64,000 nucleotides of DNA, taken from an uncultured Rhodospirillales bacterium (GTDB lineage Bacteria > Pseudomonadota > Alphaproteobacteria > Acetobacterales > Acetobacteraceae). The notes below the pieces were generated by a model. That model made no database searches and had not been told where the DNA came from. It saw only the letters and a program-made list of their open reading frames with translations. The position numbers and the translations under genes were made by a program. Where the stretch lies: contig CAIJTR010000153.1 of the NCBI GenBank assembly GCA_903823665.1, positions 21,587 through 85,586 on the forward strand. The letters run 5' to 3'. Position 1 is the first letter of the stretch, and each line of letters opens with the position of its first letter. Positions 8,693-16,851 of this stretch are shown here, piece by piece.

Positions 8693-10165
8693 ATGGCCAC
8701 CCCAGCTCAGACCGCTCAAGTGGCTCAGATGTATGTCAATATCCTGGGGCGGCAGGCAGATGCGGATGGATTGGCCTATTGGTCGGGCGCGCTGGCAGAT
8801 AGTGGCTCGCCCAGTTTGATTGAGGCGGCGCTGGCCAGCAGCAATGAGGGGCAGGCGGCGCTGGCGGAGATTTATCAGGCTGTGCTGGGCCGTGCGCCTT
8901 ATCAGGCTGAACAGGCCGCCGGTGCCTATCACCTGAGCAACGGTGGGTCGCTTGCGCAGGTGCAAGCCACACTTGCGAGCAGCGACGAGGCGCAGAGCGA
9001 TATCAGCGCGATTTATCAGTCGGTGCTCAATCGGGGTACGGACATAAGTGGCGCTGCGTATTTTACCCAGGTTTTGGCCAATGGCGGGTCACTGACCGAG
9101 GTGCGGGCTGATCTCGCGTACAGCCAGGAAGCGCAGAATAATATCTCTAATATCTTTCAATATAATTATTATGGTCAGGCACAAAGCGTTGATATTTCAA
9201 ATTCTAGCAGCTTTCTTGCAAAAGGTTATTCATTTAGCGATCTAACTAGTTTGTTGGTAAATTATAATAATATTAATTCTAATGTTAATTCTATTTTCAA
9301 TATAGAATTAAATAGATATCCAGAAGCAGGAGTTTCTGAATATTTCACAGATAATATCATTTTTAATGGTAGTTCTCTGTCGAATGTTGCATTTTTCATT
9401 GCAGCAAGCCCAGAATCGCAAGCCAACATAGTCCAAAGTTATCAAGACATCCTGAATCGTAACCCGAACAGCGCAGAGATAAATGCTTCTGTGCAAATTT
9501 TGGCAAGCGGCGGAGCTCTTACGTCCTTTCAAAACTCGCTAGCGTTTGGTTCAGAGGCACAGTCGGACGTTAATTCAATTATACAGACCTATTTTGGCGC
9601 TCCACCCTCGGTGGTTGATCTTAATGCTGACCTTAGCCTCCTTGTCAGCGCTTCTTACGGTGGTGTCGGCCCCCGCCTCACACTTGCGCAATTCACCAAC
9701 AACGTGGCCGCCGCCGCCGCTCAAACATCGGCTGTGACGCAACTTCTCCAGACTGATTTCGGCACTGCCCCTACCACGGCTGCGATTAACGCGGCACTCG
9801 TCGAACTCTCCTGCGGTCTGAGCTTTGCGGATCTCACCACGCAAGAAGGTATTCTTTCTCAGAACCCATCGGTGGTGAAGAGCAATGGTGGAGTGATCAT
9901 CCTTGGGAGTGGGCCGGCGATTATTGATGAGACAACGCACAGTTATGATATTCTCAATTTTGATGCGTCAAAGGATATTATCGCTATTTCGCGTGCGGAT
10001 ATTACCAGTTATACTAGTTTATCTGAGACTATTTATTACGATATTCGTGGTGTAGGATATGGTGCCATTTCGAGTTATAATTCTATCTCGAGTTCATATT
10101 TCTCTCTCTCTTTGCAGAGCAACCCTGCGCACCCGCTAACGCCCGCCAATATCCAGCTTGTGTGA
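8693..10165 (+). CDS. DUF4214 repeat protein with C-terminal module shared with the upstream protease
   Basis: 490 aa. It starts directly with DUF4214 repeats (QMYVNILGRQADADGLAYW, then IYQAVLGRAPY, IYQSVLNRGTD). The later part TQLLQTDFGTAPTTAAINAA and GSGPAIID aligns by eye with the end of the upstream protease protein. There is no signal peptide and no protease domain. The start is supported by AAGGAGAAACATCGC before the ATG. DUF4214 proteins are generally exported or surface associated; the function here is unknown. The DNA for residues about 146-262 is strikingly AT-rich compared with both flanks, and a milder drop recurs at about 9930-10110, suggesting recombination with foreign DNA inside the gene. 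Confidence 0.85.
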   Translation: MATPAQTAQVAQMYVNILGRQADADGLAYWSGALADSGSPSLIEAALASSNEGQAALAEIYQAVLGRAPYQAEQAAGAYHLSNGGSLAQVQATLASSDEAQSDISAIYQSVLNRGTDISGAAYFTQVLANGGSLTEVRADLAYSQEAQNNISNIFQYNYYGQAQSVDISNSSSFLAKGYSFSDLTSLLVNYNNINSNVNSIFNIELNRYPEAGVSEYFTDNIIFNGSSLSNVAFFIAASPESQANIVQSYQDILNRNPNSAEINASVQILASGGALTSFQNSLAFGSEAQSDVNSIIQTYFGAPPSVVDLNADLSLLVSASYGGVGPRLTLAQFTNNVAAAAAQTSAVTQLLQTDFGTAPTTAAINAALVELSCGLSFADLTTQEGILSQNPSVVKSNGGVIILGSGPAIIDETTHSYDILNFDASKDIIAISRADITSYTSLSETIYYDIRGVGYGAISSYNSISSSYFSLSLQSNPAHPLTPANIQLV

Positions 10166-10364
10166 TCCGTCCGGCTGATCATTCGCGGCCAGTGACGTCC
10201 TGCGGGGACGCATGCGCGAAGGTCATGTTTGTGGCCGTGCTCTGCACCCTTGGCGATCCTCCTCCCCGTCGTTGCAAGGCCTGCTTTGCCTGCGATAGCG
10301 TTGGGGCGGTGTGAGTGTGCGATTGTCGTGTTGTCGGAATGGATCGCCAGGGAGGGTTTGGTCG

Positions 10365-11684
10365 ATGGTGGATGCTCAGGGCAATGAGATCACGGGTGGC
10401 ACTGGGGCGTCTGTGGCACGGCTGGATGAGGCGATGCGGGCGCTGACCATCGGGCATGGCGATGCGTTGGGCATGCTGGATGAGATGATTGCGCAGTCAC
10501 CGGATATGCCGTTGGCGTTGCTCACCAAGGCCTGGTTCCTTGCCATTCCGCTGGACCCGAAGCTGGCGCGGATGGCGCAGGCGCTGGTGGACCGGGCCGC
10601 CGAGATGACGATGAATGAGCGGGAGCGCGCGCTGCTGGGTGCTGTGAAGCTGGTGCTGGCGGGGGAGCGGCGGGCGAGCGTGACGGCGCTGGATGCACAT
10701 CTGCTCGATTATCCGCGTGATCTGCTGGCGCATTATGCAGCGTTGTTCGGGGATATTCTGCTCGGGCGCGGGCATCGGATGCGTGAGCGGGTGTTGCGGG
10801 CGATGCCGTTCTGGTCGCCGGACACGCCCGGCTATGCGGTGATGCTGACCATTCTGGGCTTTGGGCTGGAGGAGGGCGGCAGCTACGCCGAGGCGGAGGA
10901 GCAGTCGCGGGCGGCCATTGCGCGGGAGCCGTATATTTATCTCGCGCACCACACGATTGCGCATTGCATGGAAATGACAGACCGGCCGGATGCGGGGCTG
11001 GCGTTCAGCCGGGAGCGGGCGTCGTTCTGGGCGTCTCCGGAGAGTGGGGCGCAGGGGCATGTGTGGTGGCACACGAGCCTGTTTCACATCGAGCTTGGGC
11101 AATATGCCGACGCTTTGGAGCTGTATGACGGCCCGCTGATGCGCACGATCCGTCCGGTTGGGTTCTCGTTGTCTGATCCGGCGGCGACGTTGTGGCGGTT
11201 GGACACGCTGGGGTGTGACGTGGGTGGGCGCTGGGCGGATCTGCTGCCGCGCTGGGAGGATCATGCGGATGGCCGCAGCACGGTGTTCACGGACATGCAC
11301 GCGGCGATGACGGAGTTGCGGTCTGGGCGCGAGGCGCTGGCGGAGGCGCGGCTGGGCCGGATGCGCGAGACGGCGGCGGGCGTGGGGGAGGCGGCGGAGA
11401 TTTATCGTGAGGTCGGCGTTTCGCTGGTGGAGGCGCTGCTGGCGTTCCATCGCGGAGCCTATGGCGAGACGATTGAGAAGCTGTTTCCGATCCGGCCGGA
11501 GGTCTGGCGGATCGGTGGAAGCCATGCGCAGCGCGATATTGTGGACTGGACGTTGACGACGGCGGCGCTGCGGGCGGGGCGTCGTTCGCTGGCGCAGGGG
11601 CTGGTGAATGAGCGTATGGGTCATCGCCCGGGGAGTGCTGCGAACCGGCAGTTCTCGCGGATGGCGGATCAGTTGGCGGCTTGA
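10365..11684 (+). CDS. Tetratricopeptide repeat protein, TTC38-like
   Basis: 439 aa. All-helical with TPR-like units: ALTIGHGDALGMLDEMIAQSP, MRERVLRAMPFWSPDTPGYA, then YAEAEEQSRAAIAREPYIYLAHHTIAHCMEM. The segment GHVWWHTSLFHIELGQYADALELYD matches the pattern of the TTC38 family, found in bacteria and eukaryotes with no established reaction. No signal peptide. I chose the ATG at 10365 because GGAGG lies about 10 nt upstream; the longer frame from 10311 lacks a ribosome site. It is convergent with the Ehr operon, whose last gene stops 32 bp away. Confidence 0.8.
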   Translation: MVDAQGNEITGGTGASVARLDEAMRALTIGHGDALGMLDEMIAQSPDMPLALLTKAWFLAIPLDPKLARMAQALVDRAAEMTMNERERALLGAVKLVLAGERRASVTALDAHLLDYPRDLLAHYAALFGDILLGRGHRMRERVLRAMPFWSPDTPGYAVMLTILGFGLEEGGSYAEAEEQSRAAIAREPYIYLAHHTIAHCMEMTDRPDAGLAFSRERASFWASPESGAQGHVWWHTSLFHIELGQYADALELYDGPLMRTIRPVGFSLSDPAATLWRLDTLGCDVGGRWADLLPRWEDHADGRSTVFTDMHAAMTELRSGREALAEARLGRMRETAAGVGEAAEIYREVGVSLVEALLAFHRGAYGETIEKLFPIRPEVWRIGGSHAQRDIVDWTLTTAALRAGRRSLAQGLVNERMGHRPGSAANRQFSRMADQLAA

Positions 11685-11716
11685 TGGGCGGCGTCGGGTG
11701 CTCGCAATAGCGACAC

Positions 11717-12259
11717 TCAAATACGTCTGACGCGCTCGGGTCTGGCGTTGGCTTCGATGAGGGCGCAGAGGCCGGTGATGATGGCGGACGGCGAGGGGGG
11801 GCAGCCTCGGATGACGAGATCGACGGGGAGGGCTGCGTCGATGCCGCCATCGATGGCGGGGCTGCCTTTGAAGACGCCGCCGTCGATGGCGCAGTCTCCG
11901 ATGGCGACAACCCATTTCGGATCGGGTGTTGCCTGCCATGTGGAAATGAGGGCCTCGCGCATGTTGCGGGTGACGGGGCCGGTGACGAGCAGGACGTCGG
12001 CGTGGCGAGGCGAGGCCACGAAGCGCAGACCGAAGCGTTCGAGGTCGTAGATGATGCTGGCTGTCATGTTTATCTCAAGCTCGCAGCCGTTGCAGCTGCC
12101 GCTGTCGATCTGGCGGATGCTGAGGCCGCGGCCGAGCCTGCGCTGGGCGGCGTCACGCAGGCGAGCGGAGAGGGCGTCGATCTCGGACTCGGATGGCTCG
12201 GGGAGGGCGACTGTGGAGTGGCCAGCCCGCAGCGCCTGCCAGATCAGGTGCCATGCCAT
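11717..12259 (-). CDS. Ehr/hydrogenase-4-like complex small subunit (NuoB/HyfI family)
   Basis: 180 aa. Homologous to the iron-sulfur subunit that carries the proximal [4Fe-4S] cluster (N2 in complex I). All four ligands are present: Cys56 and Cys59 in GSCNGCELE, Cys123 in IGDCAIDGG, Cys153 in IRGCPPSPSA. The CxxC spacing matches hydrogenases rather than the tandem Cys of complex I. It would pass electrons at the membrane arm junction on the cytoplasmic face. The ATG at 12259 overlaps the large-subunit stop by one base (TGATG). The longer frame to 12358 is an overlap artefact. It is the last gene of the operon. Confidence 0.9.
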   Translation of the reverse strand: MAWHLIWQALRAGHSTVALPEPSESEIDALSARLRDAAQRRLGRGLSIRQIDSGSCNGCELEINMTASIIYDLERFGLRFVASPRHADVLLVTGPVTRNMREALISTWQATPDPKWVVAIGDCAIDGGVFKGSPAIDGGIDAALPVDLVIRGCPPSPSAIITGLCALIEANARPERVRRI

Positions 12260-13767
12260 CAGAGGTCCACTCCGGAATAGGAACAGTTGAAGCTCTTGTT
12301 GCACAAAGGGAAGTCGGCGACGATGTTGCCTTCGACGGCGGCTTCGAGCAGGGGCCATTGGCGCCAGCTTGGGTCGCAGAGGAAGGCCTGGGTGATGAGG
12401 CCGCTTTCGAGGCGCAGCCAGTGCCAGATGTCGCCGCGGAACCCCTCGGCACAGCCGACGCCCTCGCCGCTGGCCATGGGGAGTGGGGCGGTGATCGGGC
12501 CTTCCGGCAGTTCCATCAGCAGGATGCGCAGGACGCGAATGCTCTCGGATATTTCGGCGAGGCGGATGCAGACACGGGCATCGACGTCACCGGCATCGAT
12601 CATCGGGGCGGAGACGTCGAGCCGGTCATAGGGCGGGTAGCACGGGTTGCGGCGGGCATCGCCGGGCTGGCCGCTGGCCCGGCCGATGACGCCGCCGGGG
12701 GCGAATTGGGTGGCGAGGGCTGGGGCGAGGGTTCCGGTGCCGGCCATTCGGTCTACGAGGCTGGCGGTGTCGATGTAGACGCGGTTGAGCTGGGGGAGTT
12801 CGGCCTGCAATGCGTCGAGGGCTGCGGCGATGGCGTCCGCTCCGGTGTCGTTGAGGTCTTGCGCGACGCCGCCGGGGATGACGGCGTCCATCATCAGGCG
12901 GTGGCCGAAGGCGGTGTTGGACACGCGCAGGATGGCTTCGCGTTGCTGGATGAAGCGGGCTTGGAGGAGGGGGAATGCGGCGTCGCCGATGATGGCCCCA
13001 ACGTCGCCTAGATGGTTGGCCACGCGTTCGAGTTCGGCCATCACGCCGCGCAAAGCGAGGGCTCGGGGCGGCGGTGTGGTGGCGCAGGCGGCCTCGGCGG
13101 CTTGGGCGAAGGCGACGCTATGGGCGACGGTGCTGTCCCCGGACAGGCGGGCTGAGAAGCGGGCGGCGGCGCGGGGGGATTTGCCGCGCAGGAGTGCCAA
13201 CGTGCCTTTGTGCAGGTAGCCGAGGCGGATTTCGAGGCGGACCACCGTCTCGCCGCTGCCGGTGAAGCGGAAATGGCCGGGCTCGATAATGCCGGCGTGG
13301 ACGGGGCCGACGGCGACATGATGCAGATCCGGGCCTTCGGAAGGGAGGAACTCCATCGGGTCGGGGGCGGCGAGGTTGGGAAGCGGGCGGGCGGCCATGG
13401 GGGGCGTTGCCGTCCATTGGCCGTGATCGAGCCAGGGGCGGAGGTCGGTGCCGTCGGCCGCCGTGTGGCCCCAGAGGTCGCGGATCATGCGCTCGAACCA
13501 GGCGGCGGCGGGGCGGGCGGGGGAGAGGGCGGTGTAGAGCCCGCTCTCGACGGCGACGGAGGCGAAGAGGAAATCGCCGTGCTCGCGGTCGTGCAGGAAG
13601 GCGTGGATGTGGGTGGTGTCGGCCCATAACGCGCGGAGTTCTATTTCGGGGGATTGCGTCAGCGCCTGCGTGAGTGCCGCCCAGGCTTCTGGTTCCAATT
13701 CGTGCCGGGGCCAGGGCTGGCAGGGGTGGGCGGTGGCGGCTTGGATCAGTTCGCGTGCGGTCATCAT
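12259..13767 (-). CDS. Ehr/hydrogenase-4-like large subunit (NuoC-NuoD fusion) lacking Ni-Fe ligands
   Basis: 502 aa. Residues 1-125 resemble the NuoC/30-kDa domain (ERMIRDLWGHTAADG); residues 140-502 resemble NuoD or the group 4 hydrogenase large subunit (GPVHAGIIEPGHFRF, RLGYLHKG). Group 4 hydrogenases have an RxCGxC motif here, but this protein reads RLSGDSTVAHS at 207-217. The C-terminal DPCxxC is also missing: the chain ends CNKSFNCSYSGVDL, with cysteines six residues apart, so no Ni-Fe site can form in the known way. This matches the Ehr class described as intermediate between complex I and hydrogenases. The start ATG at 13767 overlaps the previous stop (ATGA). No maturation protease genes are nearby, as expected. 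Confidence 0.88.
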   Translation of the reverse strand: MMTARELIQAATAHPCQPWPRHELEPEAWAALTQALTQSPEIELRALWADTTHIHAFLHDREHGDFLFASVAVESGLYTALSPARPAAAWFERMIRDLWGHTAADGTDLRPWLDHGQWTATPPMAARPLPNLAAPDPMEFLPSEGPDLHHVAVGPVHAGIIEPGHFRFTGSGETVVRLEIRLGYLHKGTLALLRGKSPRAAARFSARLSGDSTVAHSVAFAQAAEAACATTPPPRALALRGVMAELERVANHLGDVGAIIGDAAFPLLQARFIQQREAILRVSNTAFGHRLMMDAVIPGGVAQDLNDTGADAIAAALDALQAELPQLNRVYIDTASLVDRMAGTGTLAPALATQFAPGGVIGRASGQPGDARRNPCYPPYDRLDVSAPMIDAGDVDARVCIRLAEISESIRVLRILLMELPEGPITAPLPMASGEGVGCAEGFRGDIWHWLRLESGLITQAFLCDPSWRQWPLLEAAVEGNIVADFPLCNKSFNCSYSGVDL

Positions 13768-15212
13768 GACACGACCTTTGCGGCGGAGGCGAGCCAGGAC
13801 GCGAACCAGGTGGGCATGGCGATGCCGAGGACGAACACGATGGCGAGGTGCAGCCACGCGGGGACCATGTCAATCCAGCTGATGGCGGGGCCGACGCTCT
13901 CGCCTGCTGGGCCGAGGCAGAGGGTGATGAGGCGGGCGGCGAGTTTCCAAAAGCCGACGAGCATGCCGATGGCCAGCGGGATAAGCAGCCATGGGTGTTG
14001 GCGGGCGGCCTCGCCAAGGATGAGCATGTCACTGGCGAACAGGCCGAAGGGCGGCATTCCGGCGACTGCGATGATGGCTACGGCGAGCGTGAGGCCGAGG
14101 GCTGGGTCGGAGCTGATGAGGCCGGTGATGGCGGCGAAACTTTGGGCACCGCGACGCTGGGCTGCACGTCCGACGGCTTGGAACAGCCCGGCTTTGGTGA
14201 GGGTGTGGACGGTGATGTGCAGCAGGGCTGCGAATATGGCGGCGGCTCCGCCAATGCCGATGGCGAAGGCGGCGAGGCCGGATTGTTCGATGGTGGAGAA
14301 CGCGAAGAAGCGCTTCACGTCCCGCCTTCCCCACAGGCTGAAGGCGGCGAACAGGATGGAGAGCAGGCCGAGTGCCATGATCGGTGGGCCGGGGTCGATG
14401 GCGTGTGCGTTGGCGGCCATGACGAAGCGCAGGCGCAAAATCACCACGAGTGCGACGTTGAGGATGGAGCCGGAGAGGACGGCTGAGACGGGGGTTGGGC
14501 CTTCTGCATGGGCGTCTGGCATCCAGCCGTGCAAGGGGGCGAGGCCTGCCTTGGTGCCGTAGCCGATCAGCATGAAGACGAAGGCGAGGTTCAGCAGTTC
14601 GCCCCGGCAGTTCGGCGCGGCGCGGGCCAGTTCCGTCCAGCTCATGGCGGCATAGCCGGGGCCGAGGGCGGGGAGGGCTGCGAGGTAGAGGACGACGGTG
14701 CCGAACAAGGCGAGCGCGATGCCGACGCCGCAGAGGAGGAAGAATTTCCAGCTGGCTTCGATAGCGTTGGCGGTGTCGCGCAGGCCGACGACCAGCACGG
14801 AGCAGATGGTGGCTGCCTCGATGGCGACCCAGGTGACGCCGAGATTGTTCGAAAGCAGGGCCAGCAGCATGAAGCCGAGGAAGCCCATGAAGAGCGCGTG
14901 GTATTGCTGGGCGCGGTCCTCTGCGAGCCTGCCGCTTGCCAGTTCGACTGCGATGTAGCGCCTGCTGTAGATGGCGGTGGTGAAGCCTACGAAAGCCGTC
15001 AGGATCGTGACGTGGGCGGAGAGGGGGTCAACCAGCAGAAACAGGCCTTCGTGCATCTGCCAGGGGAGTAGGCATGCGGCGGCCAGTGCCAGTCCGGCGG
15101 CGAGAATTGCCACCCAGGCGGCAAGCAGGCTTGAGCGGAGCATCGCCAGCAGCAACGCGCCCGCGAGGGGGAATGCTGCGGGCAGGATGGATGGGTCTAC
15201 CCAATTGGGCAT
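13764..15212 (-). CDS. hyfF: Ehr/hydrogenase-4 antiporter-like membrane subunit, HyfF type
   Basis: 482 aa with about 13-14 membrane helices, member of the NuoL/M/N-MrpA/D proton-channel family. Visible motifs: AVELASGRLAEDRAQQYHAL, VAIEAATICSVLVV (the conserved helix-5 Glu), GYGTKAGLAPLHGWMPDAHAEGPTPVSAVLSG (key Lys, then the discontinuous helix 7 region), and LLHITVHTLTKAGLF. HyfF subunits are shorter than HyfB and sit next to HyfE. Role: proton translocation coupled to the cytoplasmic redox module. It overlaps hyfE by one base and the large subunit by four. Confidence 0.92.
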   Translation of the reverse strand: MPNWVDPSILPAAFPLAGALLLAMLRSSLLAAWVAILAAGLALAAACLLPWQMHEGLFLLVDPLSAHVTILTAFVGFTTAIYSRRYIAVELASGRLAEDRAQQYHALFMGFLGFMLLALLSNNLGVTWVAIEAATICSVLVVGLRDTANAIEASWKFFLLCGVGIALALFGTVVLYLAALPALGPGYAAMSWTELARAAPNCRGELLNLAFVFMLIGYGTKAGLAPLHGWMPDAHAEGPTPVSAVLSGSILNVALVVILRLRFVMAANAHAIDPGPPIMALGLLSILFAAFSLWGRRDVKRFFAFSTIEQSGLAAFAIGIGGAAAIFAALLHITVHTLTKAGLFQAVGRAAQRRGAQSFAAITGLISSDPALGLTLAVAIIAVAGMPPFGLFASDMLILGEAARQHPWLLIPLAIGMLVGFWKLAARLITLCLGPAGESVGPAISWIDMVPAWLHLAIVFVLGIAMPTWFASWLASAAKVVS

Positions 15213-15889
15213 CAGCGGTGCGCTCTCCCGATGCGGTCGAGATGGGAGACGTCGAGGCTGTCAAACCGCGCGCGCATGCGGCGGAAGAACACGCCGAACA
15301 CGACGAAGGCCACGAGCACGAGGACGGCGACTGAGAGTTCGACGACGAGCGGCATTCCTTCCACGCCGACGGCTGCAAGGATCAGGCCGTTTTCGAGCGA
15401 CATGAAGCCGATGACCTGGCTGAGTGCGGAACGGCGGCTGATCATCATCAGCAGGCCGAGCAGGACGACGGAGAGGGCGAGGGCGAGATCTTCCCGCGTC
15501 AGTGCCTGGGATTGGCTGGTGGTTGGCAGCACCACCATGATTGCCAGTGCGACGAGTGCGACGCCGAGTGCCATGCTGGGAAAGATGCCAAGTGCGGTTT
15601 CGATATCGCGCGCCATGTTCAGCCGCGCCACGATGCGGTGCATGGCAAGTGGGATGATGACGCCCTTGGCGGCAAAGGTGATCAGCCCGGTGATGTAGAG
15701 ATGCGGCGCGTGCTGCACCCAGCCCTGCCAGAATGCGGCACCGGCCAGCATGGCGGCTTGCAGGGCGTAGACGTTGATCAGGGCGGGCAATCGGCGCTGC
15801 GACAGCAGAGTGAATGACAGGAGAAGTATCACGCCACCCAGGAGGTGTGCTACATCATAGGGCAATGTGCCGTAGGCGATGCGGTCCAT
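15212..15889 (-). CDS. hyfE: Ehr/hydrogenase-4 membrane subunit, HyfE type
   Basis: 225 aa, with about seven predicted helices. Small HyfE-like subunit related to the NuoK/MrpC type: ITGLITFAAKGVIIPLAMHRI and QVIGFMSLENGLILAAVG (the Glu in FMSLENG is the conserved membrane Glu of this family). The N-terminus is MDRIAYGTLPYDVAHLLGGV; the C-terminus is basic. Overlaps of one base with both neighbours show tight translational coupling. Confidence 0.9.
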   Translation of the reverse strand: MDRIAYGTLPYDVAHLLGGVILLLSFTLLSQRRLPALINVYALQAAMLAGAAFWQGWVQHAPHLYITGLITFAAKGVIIPLAMHRIVARLNMARDIETALGIFPSMALGVALVALAIMVVLPTTSQSQALTREDLALALSVVLLGLLMMISRRSALSQVIGFMSLENGLILAAVGVEGMPLVVELSVAVLVLVAFVVFGVFFRRMRARFDSLDVSHLDRIGRAHR

Positions 15890-16851
15890 CAGGCGAACCC
15901 CTGGCTGACGAACAAGAAGATTGCAGCCAGCAGACCTAACAGCAGCGCCATGCCGAGCATTTCCGGCACGCGGAACACCCGCAGCTTTGCCCTGAGTGTT
16001 TCAAACAAGGCGAGGGCCGTGGCCATGAGTGCGGTTTTGGCGGCCCAGGCGGCTATTCCGAGCGCCCAAAGCCATGGCGCCACGCTGCCCGATGGGGTGA
16101 TGCCGAACGGGGCGAAGATGGCACCGATGAGGGACATCCACAGGAGCAGCCGGAGTGCTCCGGCGAGTTCGACCATGGCGAGGTAGCGGCCGGAATATTC
16201 CAGCGCCATGGCCTCATGCACCATCGTCAGTTCGAGATGTGCAGCGGGGTTGTCGGCTGGGATGCGGCCGCATTCGACGAGGGCGATGACCAGGGACGCC
16301 ACCAGGGCGAGCGCCATTGAGATGCGCAGACCGAGATTGCCGGCGGCGACGAGCGTGGCGATGGCGTCGAGATTGCTGGTGCCGGCGAGCAGCGCCATGG
16401 TGAAGACGACGAGGAAGAAGGCGGGTTCGGCGAAGACGGAGAACGTCATCTCCCGGCTGGCACCGATGCCGCCGAACGCGGTGCCGGTGTCCATCGCGGC
16501 GAGGGCGAGGGTGGCTCGGCCAACGGCAAGTAGGCCTGCGATGACGAGGAGATCGGATGCGCTCGCCGTTGCCATGCCAAGTGCGAAGCTTGGGATCAGG
16601 GCGGCGGCGGCGAGGGTGGTGGTGAGCAAGACGATGGGGGCGGCGCGGAACAGCCAGCTTGTGCCGTCGGCGACCACCGGCTGCTTGCGCAACACTCGTG
16701 CGAGATCGCGAAACGGCTGCAGCAAGGGCGGTCCGACGCGACCGGTCATTCGGGCCTTGATCAGCCGGATCAGCCCGATCAGCAATGGTGCGGCCAGCAG
16801 CATGAGTGCGAGATGCAGGGCTAAGGCGAGGAGGCCTGCTATCGCCGTCAT
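15889..16851 (-). CDS. hyfC: Ehr/hydrogenase-4 membrane subunit, NuoH/HyfC type
   Basis: 320 aa with about eight helices. NuoH-family connector between the redox arm and the proton channels. Typical signatures: LIKARMTGRVGPPLLQPFRDLARVLRK in the first cytoplasmic loop and the acidic loop RIPADNPAAHLELTMVHEAMALEYSGRYLAM. These are conserved between complex I, HyfC and HycD. The ATG at 16851 shares ATGA with the stop of the upstream antiporter gene. The extended frame to 16965 lies wholly in that gene and was discarded. Confidence 0.92.
   Translation of the reverse strand: MTAIAGLLALALHLALMLLAAPLLIGLIRLIKARMTGRVGPPLLQPFRDLARVLRKQPVVADGTSWLFRAAPIVLLTTTLAAAALIPSFALGMATASASDLLVIAGLLAVGRATLALAAMDTGTAFGGIGASREMTFSVFAEPAFFLVVFTMALLAGTSNLDAIATLVAAGNLGLRISMALALVASLVIALVECGRIPADNPAAHLELTMVHEAMALEYSGRYLAMVELAGALRLLLWMSLIGAIFAPFGITPSGSVAPWLWALGIAAWAAKTALMATALALFETLRAKLRVFRVPEMLGMALLLGLLAAIFLFVSQGFA

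Noticed and set aside
10497..11939. 480-aa Arg/His-rich frame on the minus strand
   Set aside because: Shadow of the TPR gene; composition is that of an antisense frame in GC-rich DNA.
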